64,000 nucleotides of DNA, from NCBI RefSeq assembly GCF_000211835.1, contig NZ_AEGR01000093.1, positions 1 to 64,000 of the forward strand, read 5' to 3'. This DNA comes from Hylemonella gracilis ATCC 19624. Its GTDB lineage: Bacteria; Pseudomonadota; Gammaproteobacteria; Burkholderiales; Burkholderiaceae_C. Under the pieces are notes generated by a model that saw only the letters and a list, made by a program, of their open reading frames with translations, was not told the DNA's origin and searched no databases. The translations under genes were made by a program, and so were the position numbers. Positions 18,117-28,973 of this stretch are shown piece by piece (the stretch's first letter is position 1; each line of letters opens with the position of its first letter).

Positions 18117-18171
18117 AGGCGGCGGCTTGGGGGCATGGGTTTGCGGAACCGTGCCTTCGGCCGCCTTTTTT
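18117..18171 (+). terminator. Probable rho-independent terminator
   Basis: AGGCGGC (18117-18123) pairs with GCCGCCT (18160-18166), enclosing GGCA/TGCC and GGTT/AACC inner pairings, and is followed by six T. It lies between the 152-aa gene and the convergent M48 protease gene. Confidence 0.65.
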
Positions 18172-18175
18172 CATT

Positions 18176-19753
18176 TCATCGCTCGCGCATCTGTTCGCGC
18201 AGCAGGGCGTCTACCTGCTTGCTGCGGGTCTCGATGATCGATGCCTCGATGTAGTCGTTCCCGGCCGTGCCGCGCTTGATCAGGTCCTGCGCAGCGGCAT
18301 ACCTGTCGCGTGCGGCGGCGTAGTCAAAACGCGAGGCATAGGCCTCGGCATCTGCACGAATCGCGCGCAGCGTTTGCCCTTGCGCCGTGGAAGCCGCCGA
18401 CAGCAGCTGCCACGCCTGGGCATCGCGCGGGCGTTCAGCCAGCCAGACTTGCAGGGTTTGCGCAGCACGCGCCGCACCGCTCTGTCCCGCCATCGTCAGC
18501 GCGCGCATGCGCAACAGGGTCTCAGCACGCGGTTTTTTATCCTTGGTTTCATCGACCCCAAGGTGATTTGACGCTGCAGTCGGCTGATCCAGCAGAGCCA
18601 TGGCGCGGCCCGCCTCTCCAGCAGACAGTGCCAGCTCCGCGCCCAGCAAACGCACTTGGTAAGCGCTCTGTGGCTGGGTGGAGGCGACGGCCTGCAAGCG
18701 TGCCCACATCTTTTGCGCTGTTTGTGGGTCGCGCAATTCTCCAGCGGCCCACGCGGCCGCATAGAGCAGTCCCGCGCGACGTGCAGAGGACTGGAGCGGC
18801 GTGGTGATGGTCCCCGAGAGCTCTGTCTCGGCTTGCGTCACCGCCGCGCGCAGCGAATCGACCGAGGTATCGGCCAGCACGCGCGCGCGCGCCGCCAGCA
18901 TGGCATGCGCGACCGCCGTATCGCCGTCTTTGGCCTGGGCAGCACCAGCCTGCAGCTGTTGCCGGGCCTGCATGTCGGCGATCCGTTCGGTCGTCAAGGG
19001 GTGGCTGCGCAGGTACGGAAAAGCACCCGTGTCGTTATGCCGATTCGCTTGCAGCAGTTTCTGGAACATGCTGGCGAAACCCTGACCGTTGAAACCCGCC
19101 TGGGTCATCACGCCATATCCGACGCGATCCGCCTCACGCTCCATGTCGCGCGAGAAATTCAACTGCCCCTGCACGCTGGCGGCTTGTCCGCCCACGATCA
19201 GGGCCCCAGCCGCATCCGGACTCGACGCCGCAGCCAGAATACCCAGGATCATCGCGGCGATCATCCAAGGAGCCTGCTGCCCTTGGCGGCTGATCATGCG
19301 TGCGATGTGACGCTGCGTGATGTGACTGAGTTCGTGCGCCAGTACCGAGGCCAGCTCATCGGCGTCGTCCACCGAAGCAATCAACCCCAGGTGGACGCCC
19401 ATGTAACCGCCTGGCAAGGCAAAAGCGTTGACGCTGCGATCGCGCCCCAGCATGATCGCCCAGGCGTACTGCGCGTCCATGTCAGGCGTCAGCTCCCCTC
19501 GAACGCGCGCGGCGGCCATGAGGCGCCACCAGAGGCCCTCCACGTAGTCGCCCAGAATCGCATCGTCGACGTAGGCGGTGCTGCGGTACAACTCACGGGC
19601 GATGCGGTCACCCAGCTGCCGTTCGGCGCCGGTGCTCATCTCCAAACCGTCGCCCAATGCAGGCAAGGCATTCGGGCTGCCTTGCGCCATCGCCGCGACG
19701 CTGAACACCAGCGTCACACACAGCAGTTTGCGCTTCAATCCGGCAAATCTCAT
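18176..19753 (-). CDS. M48 family periplasmic metalloprotease (BepA/YfgC-like)
   Basis: A 525-residue exported zinc protease resembling E. coli BepA, which degrades or rescues stalled outer-membrane proteins at the BAM and LPS-transport machinery. A signal peptide occupies residues 1-24 (LLCVTLVFSVAAMAQG). The HExxH motif is AHELSHITQ (His140, Glu141, His144) and the third ligand is Glu in DMEREADRVG. The C-terminal ~270 residues are alanine-rich helices typical of TPR repeats. A glycine-rich loop (AFALPGGYMGVHLGL, 110-124) precedes the active site as in the family. It starts at 19753 because the signal peptide begins there. It is divergent from moaC with 48 bases between starts. lptD and surA, whose products act in the same pathway, are also in this window but not linked. 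Confidence 0.9.
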   Translation of the reverse strand: MRFAGLKRKLLCVTLVFSVAAMAQGSPNALPALGDGLEMSTGAERQLGDRIARELYRSTAYVDDAILGDYVEGLWWRLMAAARVRGELTPDMDAQYAWAIMLGRDRSVNAFALPGGYMGVHLGLIASVDDADELASVLAHELSHITQRHIARMISRQGQQAPWMIAAMILGILAAASSPDAAGALIVGGQAASVQGQLNFSRDMEREADRVGYGVMTQAGFNGQGFASMFQKLLQANRHNDTGAFPYLRSHPLTTERIADMQARQQLQAGAAQAKDGDTAVAHAMLAARARVLADTSVDSLRAAVTQAETELSGTITTPLQSSARRAGLLYAAAWAAGELRDPQTAQKMWARLQAVASTQPQSAYQVRLLGAELALSAGEAGRAMALLDQPTAASNHLGVDETKDKKPRAETLLRMRALTMAGQSGAARAAQTLQVWLAERPRDAQAWQLLSAASTAQGQTLRAIRADAEAYASRFDYAAARDRYAAAQDLIKRGTAGNDYIEASIIETRSKQVDALLREQMRER

Positions 19754-19801
19754 GGCCCGTATGATGCGCGATCCACGTAACGTTTTGATAAAGCCCCTTC
19801 C

Positions 19802-20284
19802 ATGAATGGTTTGACGCATTTCGACGCCAGCGGACAGGCGCACATGGTGGATGTCGGTGACAAGCCCGCCACGCGGCGCCTGGCGGTGGCCACCGGCCGC
19901 ATCGACATGCAGGCCAGCACGCTGGCATTGATTGAAGCAGGCAACGCGAAAAAAGGCGACGTGCTGGGCGTGGCACGCATCGCTGGCATCATGGCCGCGA
20001 AGAAAACCAGTGACTTGATCCCCCTGTGTCATCCACTTGCGCTGACGCGGGTCGCGGTGGAGTTTGAGCTGATGCCAGCCAGTCCGATCTCCTCCGTGCG
20101 GTGCACGGTCAGCGCTGAAACCATCGGCCCCACGGGGGTGGAAATGGAGGCATTGACCGCAACCCAGATCACACTGCTCACGATTTATGACATGTGCAAG
20201 GCCGTGGACCGGGGGATGCAGATCCACGATGTGCGCCTACTGGAAAAGCACGGGGGAAAGTCCGGCAGCTACACGGCTCCCTGA
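19802..20284 (+). CDS. moaC: Cyclic pyranopterin monophosphate synthase
   Basis: Works after MoaA in molybdenum cofactor synthesis, rearranging 3',8-cyclo-GTP to cyclic pyranopterin monophosphate. The 160-residue length and active-site residues fit: Lys51 (AKKGDV), His77 (LCHPL), Asp130 and Lys133 ([12 protein letters not shown]). The start [11 protein letters not shown] is typical. No other moa gene is present nearby, so this is a standalone locus. It ends convergent with the pilin gene, 74 bases apart. Confidence 0.96.
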   Translation: MNGLTHFDASGQAHMVDVGDKPATRRLAVATGRIDMQASTLALIEAGNAKKGDVLGVARIAGIMAAKKTSDLIPLCHPLALTRVAVEFELMPASPISSVRCTVSAETIGPTGVEMEALTATQITLLTIYDMCKAVDRGMQIHDVRLLEKHGGKSGSYTAP

Positions 20285-20358
20285 ACCCGGCGACATCAGC
20301 CACTAGCCCGCTTTATGGAAACCCAGAAAGGCGAGGGCGTGGACGGGTCGCCAAGCTC

Positions 20359-20838
20359 TCAGTTGTCGGTCAACTGAGGGGCGAGCGTTCCCACCTTCAG
20401 GCCAGTTTCGCGGCACGCACCGGGCAGGTATTTGGGGTCCACCGTGCCAGGGCCGCACTTCCAGCCCACGATCTTGCCATCGCTCACCTCGGGCACGAGC
20501 AAGACGGTCTTGTCTTCCACCGCGGCGGAGATATTGTGGACGGTGACCTGGACGGCGCCTTTTTCATCCGTCTGCACGCCGCGCACGTACTGGGTCGTGG
20601 AAGTCGCCGATTCGCAACCCCAGCCCCCCCCCGCAGGCAACGCGGTACCGGCCTTGGCCTGGTAGACCTCGCTCACGGCCGTGCGGCATTGCGACGCTGC
20701 CAGCACCGCTTCCGACATCTTGGCCCGCACCGCGTAGTCTTGATACCAGGGCAGGGCGATGGCGGCCAGGATACCGATGATCGCCACGACGATCATCAGT
20801 TCGATCAGGGTGAACCCCTTTTGGAGAGCGTGCTTCAT
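20359..20838 (-). CDS. pilA: Type IV major pilin-like protein
   Basis: A 159-residue type IVa prepilin. The short leader MKHALQKG is followed by [22 protein letters not shown]: cleavage after Gly8, Phe9 methylated and Glu13 as the mature Glu5. The long N-terminal helix is followed by a beta-rich head with four cysteines: one in SQCRTAV, one in WGCES, and the pair KCGPG...GAC that would close the C-terminal D-loop. A strong AAGGAG stands 6 bases before the ATG. No pil assembly genes are in the window; this is a solitary pilin locus next to moaC, as is common in Comamonadaceae. A 14-bp perfect palindrome (20976-20989) lies about 140 bases upstream. Confidence 0.93.
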   Translation of the reverse strand: MKHALQKGFTLIELMIVVAIIGILAAIALPWYQDYAVRAKMSEAVLAASQCRTAVSEVYQAKAGTALPAGGGWGCESATSTTQYVRGVQTDEKGAVQVTVHNISAAVEDKTVLLVPEVSDGKIVGWKCGPGTVDPKYLPGACRETGLKVGTLAPQLTDN

Positions 20839-20975
20839 GAATACTCCTTCTTGAGCAATGGTGATGTGTCTTGCAAAGCTTGGCGCCGCAGATCCGCGCC
20901 GCCATGAACGCGGCGAAGAATACCCCAAGACTTCGACGGGCAGCGCTGCGTTCAGCCCCGCATCGGCGCAGAGGC

Positions 20976-20989
20976 TTGACGCGCGTCAA
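20976..20989. repeat. 14-bp perfect palindrome upstream of pilA
   Basis: TTGACGCGCGTCAA is self-complementary over all 14 bases and lies in the 248-bp gap between pilA and the metallo-hydrolase gene. It could be a regulator-binding site; TTGACG could also act as a -35 element on either strand. No partner -10 element was convincing. Confidence 0.4.
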
Positions 20990-21086
20990 ACCAGACCGGG
21001 AATCGCCCCGGTCAGATTGATTTCAGGGATGTGGTTTTTTCGATGAGGCCTGGCGGGCGGCCTCGCGCCAGGTTGGGACGCCTGGC

Positions 21087-21932
21087 TTACAAATCGAACT
21101 CTTGGCCTGCTTGAAGGCCATGCAGTTCGTACAAGCGGCCGCCCTGGTCCTTGGCCCCAGGCGGCGTGGATTTCTGCGTGCTGTCCCGCTGCAGCCCGCC
21201 CAACTCCACGAGGATCTGGACTGTCTCCGTCGGCTTGGTGTGCGTGATGTAGATGGGGAAATCCTTGCCCGGAGCGATCTGAGCCAGCTCCTGCGCCAGA
21301 GTGTCGGGGGCGAGATGCTGGCTGATTTCCGCCAACTTGCTTTCCCGACGGCTGAAGGCTGTTTCAATCACCAGCATGCGCACATCGTCCAGCTGATTGA
21401 CCCGCTGCCAGAACGCGGGGTTGGGGCCCGTGTCACCGCTGAACACCCACGTGGCCGCCTGGCCATCCTTGCGCACGGCTGGATCGGCACTCACGGCGTA
21501 ACCGACAGCAGGCACGGTGTGCTGAGCCGGCAAAGCCTCGATGCGTCGGCCGCCGATCTCCACGACCTCGCCAGTTTCAATGGGCGCGAAACGCATGAAG
21601 GGCGCCGCCTCGCTGGGAATGCGGCTGAAGTCGGGCCAGATCAGGTTGTTGAAGATGTGCGCCCGCATCGCCTCGATGGTCTGCGGCAAGGCATGCACCA
21701 TGACCGGTTGCCGCCGGCGCGCGCCCATGGCGTCGAGCATCAGCGGCAAGGCCGTGATGTGGTCCAGGTGGGCATGGGTGATGAAGACATGGTCGATGCG
21801 CAGCATCTCGCCAACCGTGAGGTCGCCGACCCCGGTGCCAGCATCCACCAGAATGTCCGTGTCAATCAGGAAAGAAGTGGTGCGGCTACCTCGCGCGATC
21901 GCGCCAGAACAGCCCAAAACCCGCACCTTCAT
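21087..21932 (-). CDS. Metallo-beta-lactamase fold hydrolase, class II cyclic-nucleotide phosphodiesterase type
   Basis: A 281-residue protein with the metallo-beta-lactamase signature THAHLDH (His53, His55, Asp57, His58) and further histidines in PAQHTVPAVGY and ITHTKPTE, plus the SGDTGPN metal-bridging aspartate. The start MKVRVLGCSGAIARG and the overall layout fit the class II 3',5'-cyclic-nucleotide phosphodiesterases (yeast PDE1, Vibrio CpdP type). The substrate is not proven by sequence; cAMP hydrolysis is a reasonable prediction. Start 21932 begins at the conserved MKVRVLG; an upstream in-frame start at 21950 is not typical. Confidence 0.8.
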   Translation of the reverse strand: MKVRVLGCSGAIARGSRTTSFLIDTDILVDAGTGVGDLTVGEMLRIDHVFITHAHLDHITALPLMLDAMGARRRQPVMVHALPQTIEAMRAHIFNNLIWPDFSRIPSEAAPFMRFAPIETGEVVEIGGRRIEALPAQHTVPAVGYAVSADPAVRKDGQAATWVFSGDTGPNPAFWQRVNQLDDVRMLVIETAFSRRESKLAEISQHLAPDTLAQELAQIAPGKDFPIYITHTKPTETVQILVELGGLQRDSTQKSTPPGAKDQGGRLYELHGLQAGQEFDL

Positions 21933-22131
21933 GTTCGCTCCATCGAGCATCAGCCCGCTTTTGAATTGCCCGAAACAGAAACTTGTGGAGAAAAACCCAA
22001 GGCCGTTCGCTCATGATCATGCCCGAAGCCGCTTTTTTCTGCAACATCTCGAAACATGTTGTCAGCATAACCCGGCTTGAGCCGATCGGTGATGCGCCCG
22101 TCGCAGGTACAGCCCCGGGTTGAGAGAAAAA

Positions 22132-22911
22132 TCACAAGGTGGGCCGTTGCCCTTGCGCATGAACCAGCAGGACCGTGATGTTGTCGCGGCCACCCCGGTC
22201 ATTGGCCATGTCAACCAAGGCTTCGGCACGAAGCTCCAAGCTCAGTGGCAAACGCAACAGTTTGGCGATGTCCGTGTCACGCAACATGTCCGACAGGCCG
22301 TCAGAGCACATCAGGTAAATGTCTTCAGCCTCGACCGGATGTGTGTGCACTTCCAGCATGACGGCGGGATCGACGCCCAGGGCCCGGGTCACCAGGTTTC
22401 GGTGCACGGAGACCTCGGCTTGTTCCGCCGTGATGAGGCCCGCATCCAATTGTTCCTGCAACAGGGAATGGTCACGGGTGACACGAGTCAATTGGCCTTC
22501 CCGCAAACGGTAGCAGCGCGAATCCCCAATATGGCCTAGCACCAGGTCCCGGCCATGGAAGACGCCCACCACCAGCGTGGTGCCCATCCCCGCGTATTCA
22601 GAATGCTCACGCGCCGCCTGCAACACCGCGCTGTTGGCGTGCGCGACACTGCGCTCCAAGACACGGCGGATGTCGTCCAAGGTAACGGGGTTGCCCGCGT
22701 CATCGGCACGGAACCAGCCGCTCAGATCGCGCTGGATATTGGCGCAGGCCATGCTGCTGGCCACCTCCCCAGCGTTGTACCCGCCCATGCCGTCGGCCAG
22801 CACTGCCAGCCCCGCCGCATCGTCCAAGGCAAAGGCGTCCTCGTTATTGCCGCGCACTCGGCCCTGGTCGGTACGCGCGCAAAACCTGTAGCTCAAACTG
22901 CTTGCTGCCAT
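22132..22911 (-). CDS. PP2C-type serine/threonine protein phosphatase
   Basis: A 259-residue Stp1-like phosphatase. The metal-binding motifs are in order: RGNNEDAF (Glu24, Asp25), LADGMGGYNAGE (Asp40, Gly41), GHIGDSRCYRL, MCSDGLSD near 200 and GGRDNITVL near 242-250. Such enzymes reverse Hanks-type kinase phosphorylation, often in cell-division, stress or type VI secretion control. No kinase or FHA partner is in this window. The CATGG at 22909-22911 gives the ATG. The 238-bp gap upstream holds a hairpin (23096-23123) belonging to terC. Confidence 0.9.
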   Translation of the reverse strand: MAASSLSYRFCARTDQGRVRGNNEDAFALDDAAGLAVLADGMGGYNAGEVASSMACANIQRDLSGWFRADDAGNPVTLDDIRRVLERSVAHANSAVLQAAREHSEYAGMGTTLVVGVFHGRDLVLGHIGDSRCYRLREGQLTRVTRDHSLLQEQLDAGLITAEQAEVSVHRNLVTRALGVDPAVMLEVHTHPVEAEDIYLMCSDGLSDMLRDTDIAKLLRLPLSLELRAEALVDMANDRGGRDNITVLLVHAQGQRPTL

Positions 22912-23095
22912 GGCTCGTTATTTCTCCGCCACGCCAGACGCCTACCCATTTGTGAAGTGCCGCGGGACTCATTGCATCGCCCTTCAACGGGTCGATGTCG
23001 CCGACATTAGCAGAGCCCCGGGCGACCCGCAAGCCAGCTCACTTTTGTGCCGTGCAATTTGCATTTGCACACACCGATCTCGCGGCATTAGCGAC

Positions 23096-23123
23096 AAAGC
23101 CACGCCCGACGGGGCATGGCTTT
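23096..23123 (-). terminator. Inverted repeat after the second terC, possible terminator
   Basis: AAAGCCACGCCC and GGGCATGGCTTT form a 12-bp stem (one A-C mismatch) around GACG. On the minus strand the stem is followed by TTTGTC, only a weak U tract. It lies 27 bases after the terC stop. Confidence 0.5.
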
Positions 23124-23149
23124 GGATCAAGACTCGGTGAGTCAGGCAA

Positions 23150-23830
23150 TCAAGTTGCCGTATGGCCGCGTTTCTGCAAGCTTCTGCCCAGTAGCACGAC
23201 CAGAATCGCACCCAGTGCCGCCGCCGCGTAATGCAGCCAGGGCTGACCGGCGAGGATCGGTTTGAGGACGTTGTCATTCATGATGGTCTCGCCGCCCACC
23301 CATCCGATCAAGGCGGCACCGAGTGTCACGATGATGGGAAAGCGCTCCATCAGGTGAATCATCAGCGAGCTGCCGAACACCACCAGCGGAATGCTGATGG
23401 CGAGACCCAACACCAGCAGCACCAGGCTGCCCTGCGCCGCCGCCGCCACGGCGATCACGTTATCCAAGCTCATCACCAGGTCAGCGATGAGGATGGTGCG
23501 AACGGCGGCCATCAGGCCACCGACCTGCTTGCCCTCGCCCTCGTCTTCCTCGTCCTCGCTCAAGAGTTGGACACCGATCCAGAGCAGCAGCACGCCGCCC
23601 ACGATCTGCAGGAACGACAGCTCCAGCAGCTTGGCCGCCACGACGGTCAGCGCCACGCGCAGCACCACCGCCGCGCCGGAGCCGAACAGGATGGCCCGTT
23701 TCTGCTGGTGCGGTGGCAGGGAACGCGCGGCCAGGGCAATGACCACGGCGTTGTCGCCGGACAGAATGATGTTGATCCAGATGATCTTGAGCAGACCGAT
23801 CCAGAAGTTGGCATCCTGCAAGAATTCCAT
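23150..23830 (-). CDS. TerC family integral membrane protein (second copy)
   Basis: A 226-residue TerC homologue with the same two motifs at the same positions as the copy at 16806: LSGDNAVVIAL (Asp26, Asn27) and MSLDNVIAVA (Asp123, Asn124). It differs by a shorter C-terminus and an acidic cytoplasmic loop SEDEEDEGEGK (91-101). No yybP-ykoY element precedes it; instead it follows sucD by 134 bases, with a hairpin in the gap. Metal handling is inferred from the family. The AAGGAGTT about 7 bases before the ATG is a good ribosome-binding site. Confidence 0.9.
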   Translation of the reverse strand: MEFLQDANFWIGLLKIIWINIILSGDNAVVIALAARSLPPHQQKRAILFGSGAAVVLRVALTVVAAKLLELSFLQIVGGVLLLWIGVQLLSEDEEDEGEGKQVGGLMAAVRTILIADLVMSLDNVIAVAAAAQGSLVLLVLGLAISIPLVVFGSSLMIHLMERFPIIVTLGAALIGWVGGETIMNDNVLKPILAGQPWLHYAAAALGAILVVLLGRSLQKRGHTAT

Positions 23831-23874
23831 CGAAAAACTCCTTAGCTGTTATGGTTTCTAGTAGAAGGAATGAA

Positions 23875-23902
23875 GCCCGATGATCCATGCGGACCATCGG
23901 GC
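23875..23902. repeat. Inverted repeat between sucD and terC
   Basis: GCCCGATG and CATCGGGC form an 8-bp stem with an inner TCC/GGA around the loop. There is no T-run on the minus-strand side, so it may be a processing or partial termination site between sucD and terC rather than a standard terminator. Confidence 0.45.
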
Positions 23903-23964
23903 CAGGTATAGAGGAAAACGTCAGTTCTTGACCGCAGTCAAGAGGAAAAACGCTCGCCGCCGAC

Positions 23965-24858
23965 TCAGAGCATGGCCTTGAGCAGCTTGCCCATTTCCGA
24001 GGGGTTGCGCGTGACCTTGAAACCGCACTCTTCCATGATGGCCAGCTTGGCATCGGCCGTGTCGGCGCCGCCGGAGATCAGGGCGCCTGCGTGGCCCATG
24101 CGCTTTCCGGGAGGCGCCGTCACGCCAGCGATGAAGCCGACGATGGGCTTTTTCATGTTGGCCTTGCACCAGCGTGCGGCCTCGGCTTCGTCGGGGCCGC
24201 CGATCTCGCCAATCATGATGACGGCGTCGGTGTCCGGATCGTCGTTGAACGCCTTCATCACGTCGATGTGCTTCAAGCCGTTGATCGGGTCACCGCCGAT
24301 GCCCACGGCGCTGGATTGACCGATGCCGAGTTCCGACAGCTGCGCGACGGCTTCATAGGTCAGGGTGCCCGAGCGGGAAACGACACCCACGCGACCCTTC
24401 TTGTGGATGTGGCCCGGCATGATGCCGATCTTGATTTCATCGGGCGTGATCAAGCCGGGGCAGTTCGGGCCCAGCAGCAAGGTCTTCTTGCCGCCCTTGG
24501 CCTCTTTTTCTTTCATTTTGTTGCGCACGACCAGCATGTCGCGCACCGGAATGCCTTCGGTGATGCAGATGGCCAGATCCAGGTCGGCCTCGACGGCCTC
24601 CCAGATCGCATCAGCGGCGCCCGCCGGGGGCACGTAGATCACCGACACGGTGGCGCCGGTCTGCTTGGCGGCTTCCTTCACGGAGGCGTAGATCGGGATG
24701 TTGAAGATGGACTCACCGGCCTTCTTCGGGTTCACGCCAGCGACGAAGCAGTTCTTGCCGTTCGCGTATTCCTGGCACTTCTCGGTATGGAACTGACCGG
24801 TCTTGCCCGTGATGCCCTGGGTGATGACCTTGGTGTTCTTGTTGATGTAAATCGACAT
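23965..24858 (-). CDS. sucD: Succinate--CoA ligase [ADP-forming] subunit alpha
   Basis: Alpha subunit of the TCA-cycle enzyme that makes succinate and ATP (or GTP) from succinyl-CoA. The 297 residues start [21 protein letters not shown], the CoA-binding Rossmann part, and the phosphohistidine lies in [11 protein letters not shown] (near 250). The length matches the family (289 in E. coli). It lies 28 bases downstream of sucC, forming the operon sucC-sucD; terC follows after 134 bases. Confidence 0.97.
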   Translation of the reverse strand: MSIYINKNTKVITQGITGKTGQFHTEKCQEYANGKNCFVAGVNPKKAGESIFNIPIYASVKEAAKQTGATVSVIYVPPAGAADAIWEAVEADLDLAICITEGIPVRDMLVVRNKMKEKEAKGGKKTLLLGPNCPGLITPDEIKIGIMPGHIHKKGRVGVVSRSGTLTYEAVAQLSELGIGQSSAVGIGGDPINGLKHIDVMKAFNDDPDTDAVIMIGEIGGPDEAEAARWCKANMKKPIVGFIAGVTAPPGKRMGHAGALISGGADTADAKLAIMEECGFKVTRNPSEMGKLLKAML

Positions 24859-24886
24859 GATGGATTCCTTCGCGTCTGGTCTGGGC

Positions 24887-26047
<1,161 letters not shown>

Positions 26048-26277
26048 GAGGGCTCTCTCAGGAAATGGTTTCTATCGGTTGCCGAAGCCGGTGGCCGGAC
26101 AGGGCGCACCGTCAACGTTGCGCAAGGCGCGGGCACGGCCAGCGGTTCGCGCTGGTTCAGACGCAGCGCCGAAATGTATCATGTTGCCTTGCACAAGGTC
26201 GGTGCGCCGTCACCCGGCCGCCCGCGTTGGCAGGCCAGGCCACCGCGGCCTGGGCTCGTCACTCCCATTCCGCCACC

Positions 26278-27219
26278 ATGACCCGAAAAAAAGTCTTCAT
26301 TGACGGCGAAGCCGGTACCACGGGCTTGCAAATTCGTGAGCGCCTGCAAGCCATGCCGCAGGTCGAGCTGCTGAGCATCGCCCCCCAGCACCGCAAGGAC
26401 CCCGCGGCCAAGCGCGACATCCTGACCACGGCTGACTTGGCCATCCTCTGCCTGCACGACGAAGCCGCCGTGGAAACGGTGGCCCTGGTCGATGCACTGG
26501 AGACTTCGGGCGAGTTAGGTGGAAAAACGGGACCGCGCATCATTGACGCTTCGACGGCGCACCGCGTGGCCCCCGGCTGGGTTTACGGCTTTCCCGAGCT
26601 GACCCGCGACCATGCGCGAGCGGTGGCCCAGGCACGACGGGTCGCCAATCCGGGTTGCTATCCCACAGGCGGGATCGCGCTGCTGCGCCCGCTGATCGAC
26701 GCGGGCCTGCTGCCGACGGACTACCCCATCGTGCTGTCGGGCTACTCGGGTTACTCGGGCGGTGGCCGCAGCATGATCGAAGCCTACGAAGTCACCAAGA
26801 CCGCTCCACCGTTGGAAGTCTATGGCCTGGGCCTCACGCACAAACATCTGCCCGAGTTCCAGCGCTACACCGGCCTGACGCGCCGGCCCATTTTCGTGCC
26901 CGCCGTGGCGAACTATTACGCGGGCATGATCGACCAGATCGGCTTGCAGTTCGATCTGATGAAGGGCGTGCGCAAGGCCGAGCAATTGGAAGAAGCACTG
27001 CGCGCCCACTACGCGGGCAGCGAATGGGTGCGTGTCATGCCGCCCCAGACGAGCGGCCGGCTCGAGCCCACCGCGCTCAACAACACGAACCAGATGGAAC
27101 TCAGCGTCTACGGCAACGACGTGCTGGGCCAAGCCGTGTTGGTGGCGCGCTTCGACAACCTGGGCAAGGGCGCCAGCGGGGCTGCCGTGCAGAACCTGAA
27201 GTTGATGCTAGGACTTTGA
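26278..27219 (+). CDS. argC: N-acetyl-gamma-glutamyl-phosphate reductase, type 2
   Basis: Third step of arginine synthesis: NADPH reduction of N-acetylglutamyl phosphate. The 313-residue length is that of the short type 2 enzymes. The start [21 protein letters not shown] gives the nucleotide-binding loop, and the catalytic cysteine is in NPGCYPTG (Cys127). The ATG at 26278 is preferred over an in-frame upstream extension to 26065, which lacks a domain. Its last 12 bases overlap the convergent recX gene. Confidence 0.95.
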   Translation: MTRKKVFIDGEAGTTGLQIRERLQAMPQVELLSIAPQHRKDPAAKRDILTTADLAILCLHDEAAVETVALVDALETSGELGGKTGPRIIDASTAHRVAPGWVYGFPELTRDHARAVAQARRVANPGCYPTGGIALLRPLIDAGLLPTDYPIVLSGYSGYSGGGRSMIEAYEVTKTAPPLEVYGLGLTHKHLPEFQRYTGLTRRPIFVPAVANYYAGMIDQIGLQFDLMKGVRKAEQLEEALRAHYAGSEWVRVMPPQTSGRLEPTALNNTNQMELSVYGNDVLGQAVLVARFDNLGKGASGAAVQNLKLMLGL

Positions 27220-27762
27220 GTTCCGGTCGTCCAAGCACTCACTTCCGAGCTCTCGATCCTCCGGCTCTAGCACCTGGATGCTGAGCACGCGACGCACGAC
27301 GTCTCCAGAAAACCCCCGCGACAGCAAAAATCGGCCTTGCCGTGCGCGGTCCTTGGCGTCCACGGGGATAGCGTCAAAACGACGCTGCCAGACTTGGCGA
27401 GCGCGCGCTTCCTCGCTGTCTTGCAAGCCTGCCAAGGTCTGGGTGATGAGCGCGCGGTCCAGCCCCTTGTCCTGCATCTCCTGCCTCAGGCGCGCTGCGC
27501 CATAGGCACTGGCACGGCGGTGCGCCAAGGATTCAGCGGCACGGCGTTCGTCCAGAAAACCCCGTGCTTGCAACTCGTCCAGCGCCTGGGCCAAGGTGCC
27601 GGGCTCTTCCTCGAAGCGCGCCAGCTTGCGTTCCAACTCTCGACGGGTGTGTTCACGCTGGCTCAACAACCGCAAAGCCCGGCCCTTCAGGCTGGGCTGA
27701 AAGGCCGGTTTGCGGCTGGGCTCTGGACTGTTGGACAGACCAGGCCTGTCGGAAGCCGACAT
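27208..27762 (-). CDS. recX: Regulatory protein RecX
   Basis: RecX binds RecA filaments and limits their extension. The 184-residue protein has the three-helix repeats of the family: [42 protein letters not shown] and the C-terminal [18 protein letters not shown]. The N-terminal ~25 residues are polar and proline-rich. The start at 27762 lies 10 bases from the recA stop, so recA-recX is one operon; the longer frame upstream is antisense-like sequence inside recA. The 3' end overlaps argC by 12 bases. Confidence 0.93.
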   Translation of the reverse strand: MSASDRPGLSNSPEPSRKPAFQPSLKGRALRLLSQREHTRRELERKLARFEEEPGTLAQALDELQARGFLDERRAAESLAHRRASAYGAARLRQEMQDKGLDRALITQTLAGLQDSEEARARQVWQRRFDAIPVDAKDRARQGRFLLSRGFSGDVVRRVLSIQVLEPEDRELGSECLDDRNSKS

Positions 27763-27772
27763 GGGCGGAGCT

Positions 27773-28843
27773 TCAGGCTTCTGCGTTGTCGCCACCGGCC
27801 GAGGCAAGGGGCGCACCCCCCTCACCGCGCAGCGGGATGCCCAGCGACTCACGCACCTTGTTCTCAATTTCCAAGGCCAGTTCTGGGTTCTCGCGCAGGA
27901 ACTCACGGGCGTTGTCGCGGCCTTGACCGATTTTTTCGCCGTTGTAGGCATACCAAGCGCCGGACTTGTCGATGATGTGGGCGGTCACCCCCATGTCAAT
28001 CACTTCGCCCTCGCGGCTGACGCCTTCCCCGAACAGGATGTCGAATTCGGCGCTCTTGAAAGGCGGACTGACCTTGTTCTTCACCACCTTGACCTTGGTT
28101 TCATTGCCGATGGCTTCCTCGCCCTTTTTGATGGTGCCCGTGCGGCGGATGTCCAGGCGCACCGAGGCGTAGAACTTCAGCGCGTTACCACCCGTGGTGG
28201 TTTCGGGGCTGCCGAACATCACGCCGATCTTCATGCGGATCTGGTTGATGAAAATGACCGTGGTGTTGGTCTTCTTGATCGTGGCGGTCAGCTTGCGCAG
28301 CGCCTGGCTCATGAGGCGGGCTTGCAGGCCAGGCAGGCTGTCGCCCATTTCACCTTCGATTTCAGCCTTGGGCGTGAGTGCGGCCACCGAGTCCACGACG
28401 ATCAGATCCACAGCGCCCGAACGCACGAGGCTGTCCACGATTTCCAGCGCCTGCTCGCCCGTGTCCGGCTGGCTGATCAGCAAATCCTGCAGATTCACGC
28501 CCAGCTTCTGCGCGTACTGCGTGTCCAGGGCATGCTCGGCATCGACGAAGGCGCAGGTGCCGTCCATCTTCTGCATCTCGGCGATGACCTGCAGCGTCAG
28601 CGTGGTTTTGCCCGACGATTCGGGGCCGTAAATCTCGATCACGCGACCACGCGGCAAACCGCCGACGCCCAGCGCGATGTCCAGCCCCAGGCTGCCGGTG
28701 GAGACGACCTGGATGTCCTCGATCTTCTCGCCCTCGCCCAAACGCATGATGGTGCCCTTGCCGAACTGCTTTTCGATCTGGGCCAGGGCGGCCTGCAGGG
28801 CTTTGGCTTTTTCGCTGTTGGCGTTCTTGACGGCGGTGTCCAT
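27773..28843 (-). CDS. recA: Recombinase RecA
   Basis: ATP-dependent strand exchange protein and coprotease for LexA. The 356-residue sequence has Walker [10 protein letters not shown] (73-81), the Walker B-region [10 protein letters not shown], the L2 segment [12 protein letters not shown] and a C-terminal acidic/glycine tail. Length and order are standard. TTGCCGAT-like promoter elements are unclear, but an SOS-type box stands 50-65 bases upstream of the start (28893-28908). recX follows. Confidence 0.98.
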   Translation of the reverse strand: MDTAVKNANSEKAKALQAALAQIEKQFGKGTIMRLGEGEKIEDIQVVSTGSLGLDIALGVGGLPRGRVIEIYGPESSGKTTLTLQVIAEMQKMDGTCAFVDAEHALDTQYAQKLGVNLQDLLISQPDTGEQALEIVDSLVRSGAVDLIVVDSVAALTPKAEIEGEMGDSLPGLQARLMSQALRKLTATIKKTNTTVIFINQIRMKIGVMFGSPETTTGGNALKFYASVRLDIRRTGTIKKGEEAIGNETKVKVVKNKVSPPFKSAEFDILFGEGVSREGEVIDMGVTAHIIDKSGAWYAYNGEKIGQGRDNAREFLRENPELALEIENKVRESLGIPLRGEGGAPLASAGGDNAEA

Positions 28844-28892
28844 GGTGTTTCCTTGGTCGGGTTGAAGAGGAGCGCCTGATCTTTCTCACAGG

Positions 28893-28908
28893 CTGGATAC
28901 TTGAACAG
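28893..28908 (-). promoter_or_regulatory. Probable LexA (SOS) box upstream of recA
   Basis: On the minus strand CTGTTCAAGTATCCAG matches the CTGT-N8-ACAG consensus with a single mismatch (C for A in the right arm). It lies 50-65 bases upstream of the recA start, the usual place. Confidence 0.65.
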
Positions 28909-28973
28909 CACTTTATCAGCGCGATACCTTCCCGTAAAGCCAATTTTTAGTCATTTTGGCTTACTATTTGGTC

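Noticed and set aside
20839-20940. Sigma-54 promoter for pilA
   Set aside because: A TGGCGG...CTGC pair was seen, but the GG to GC spacing is two bases too long for the -24/-12 consensus.
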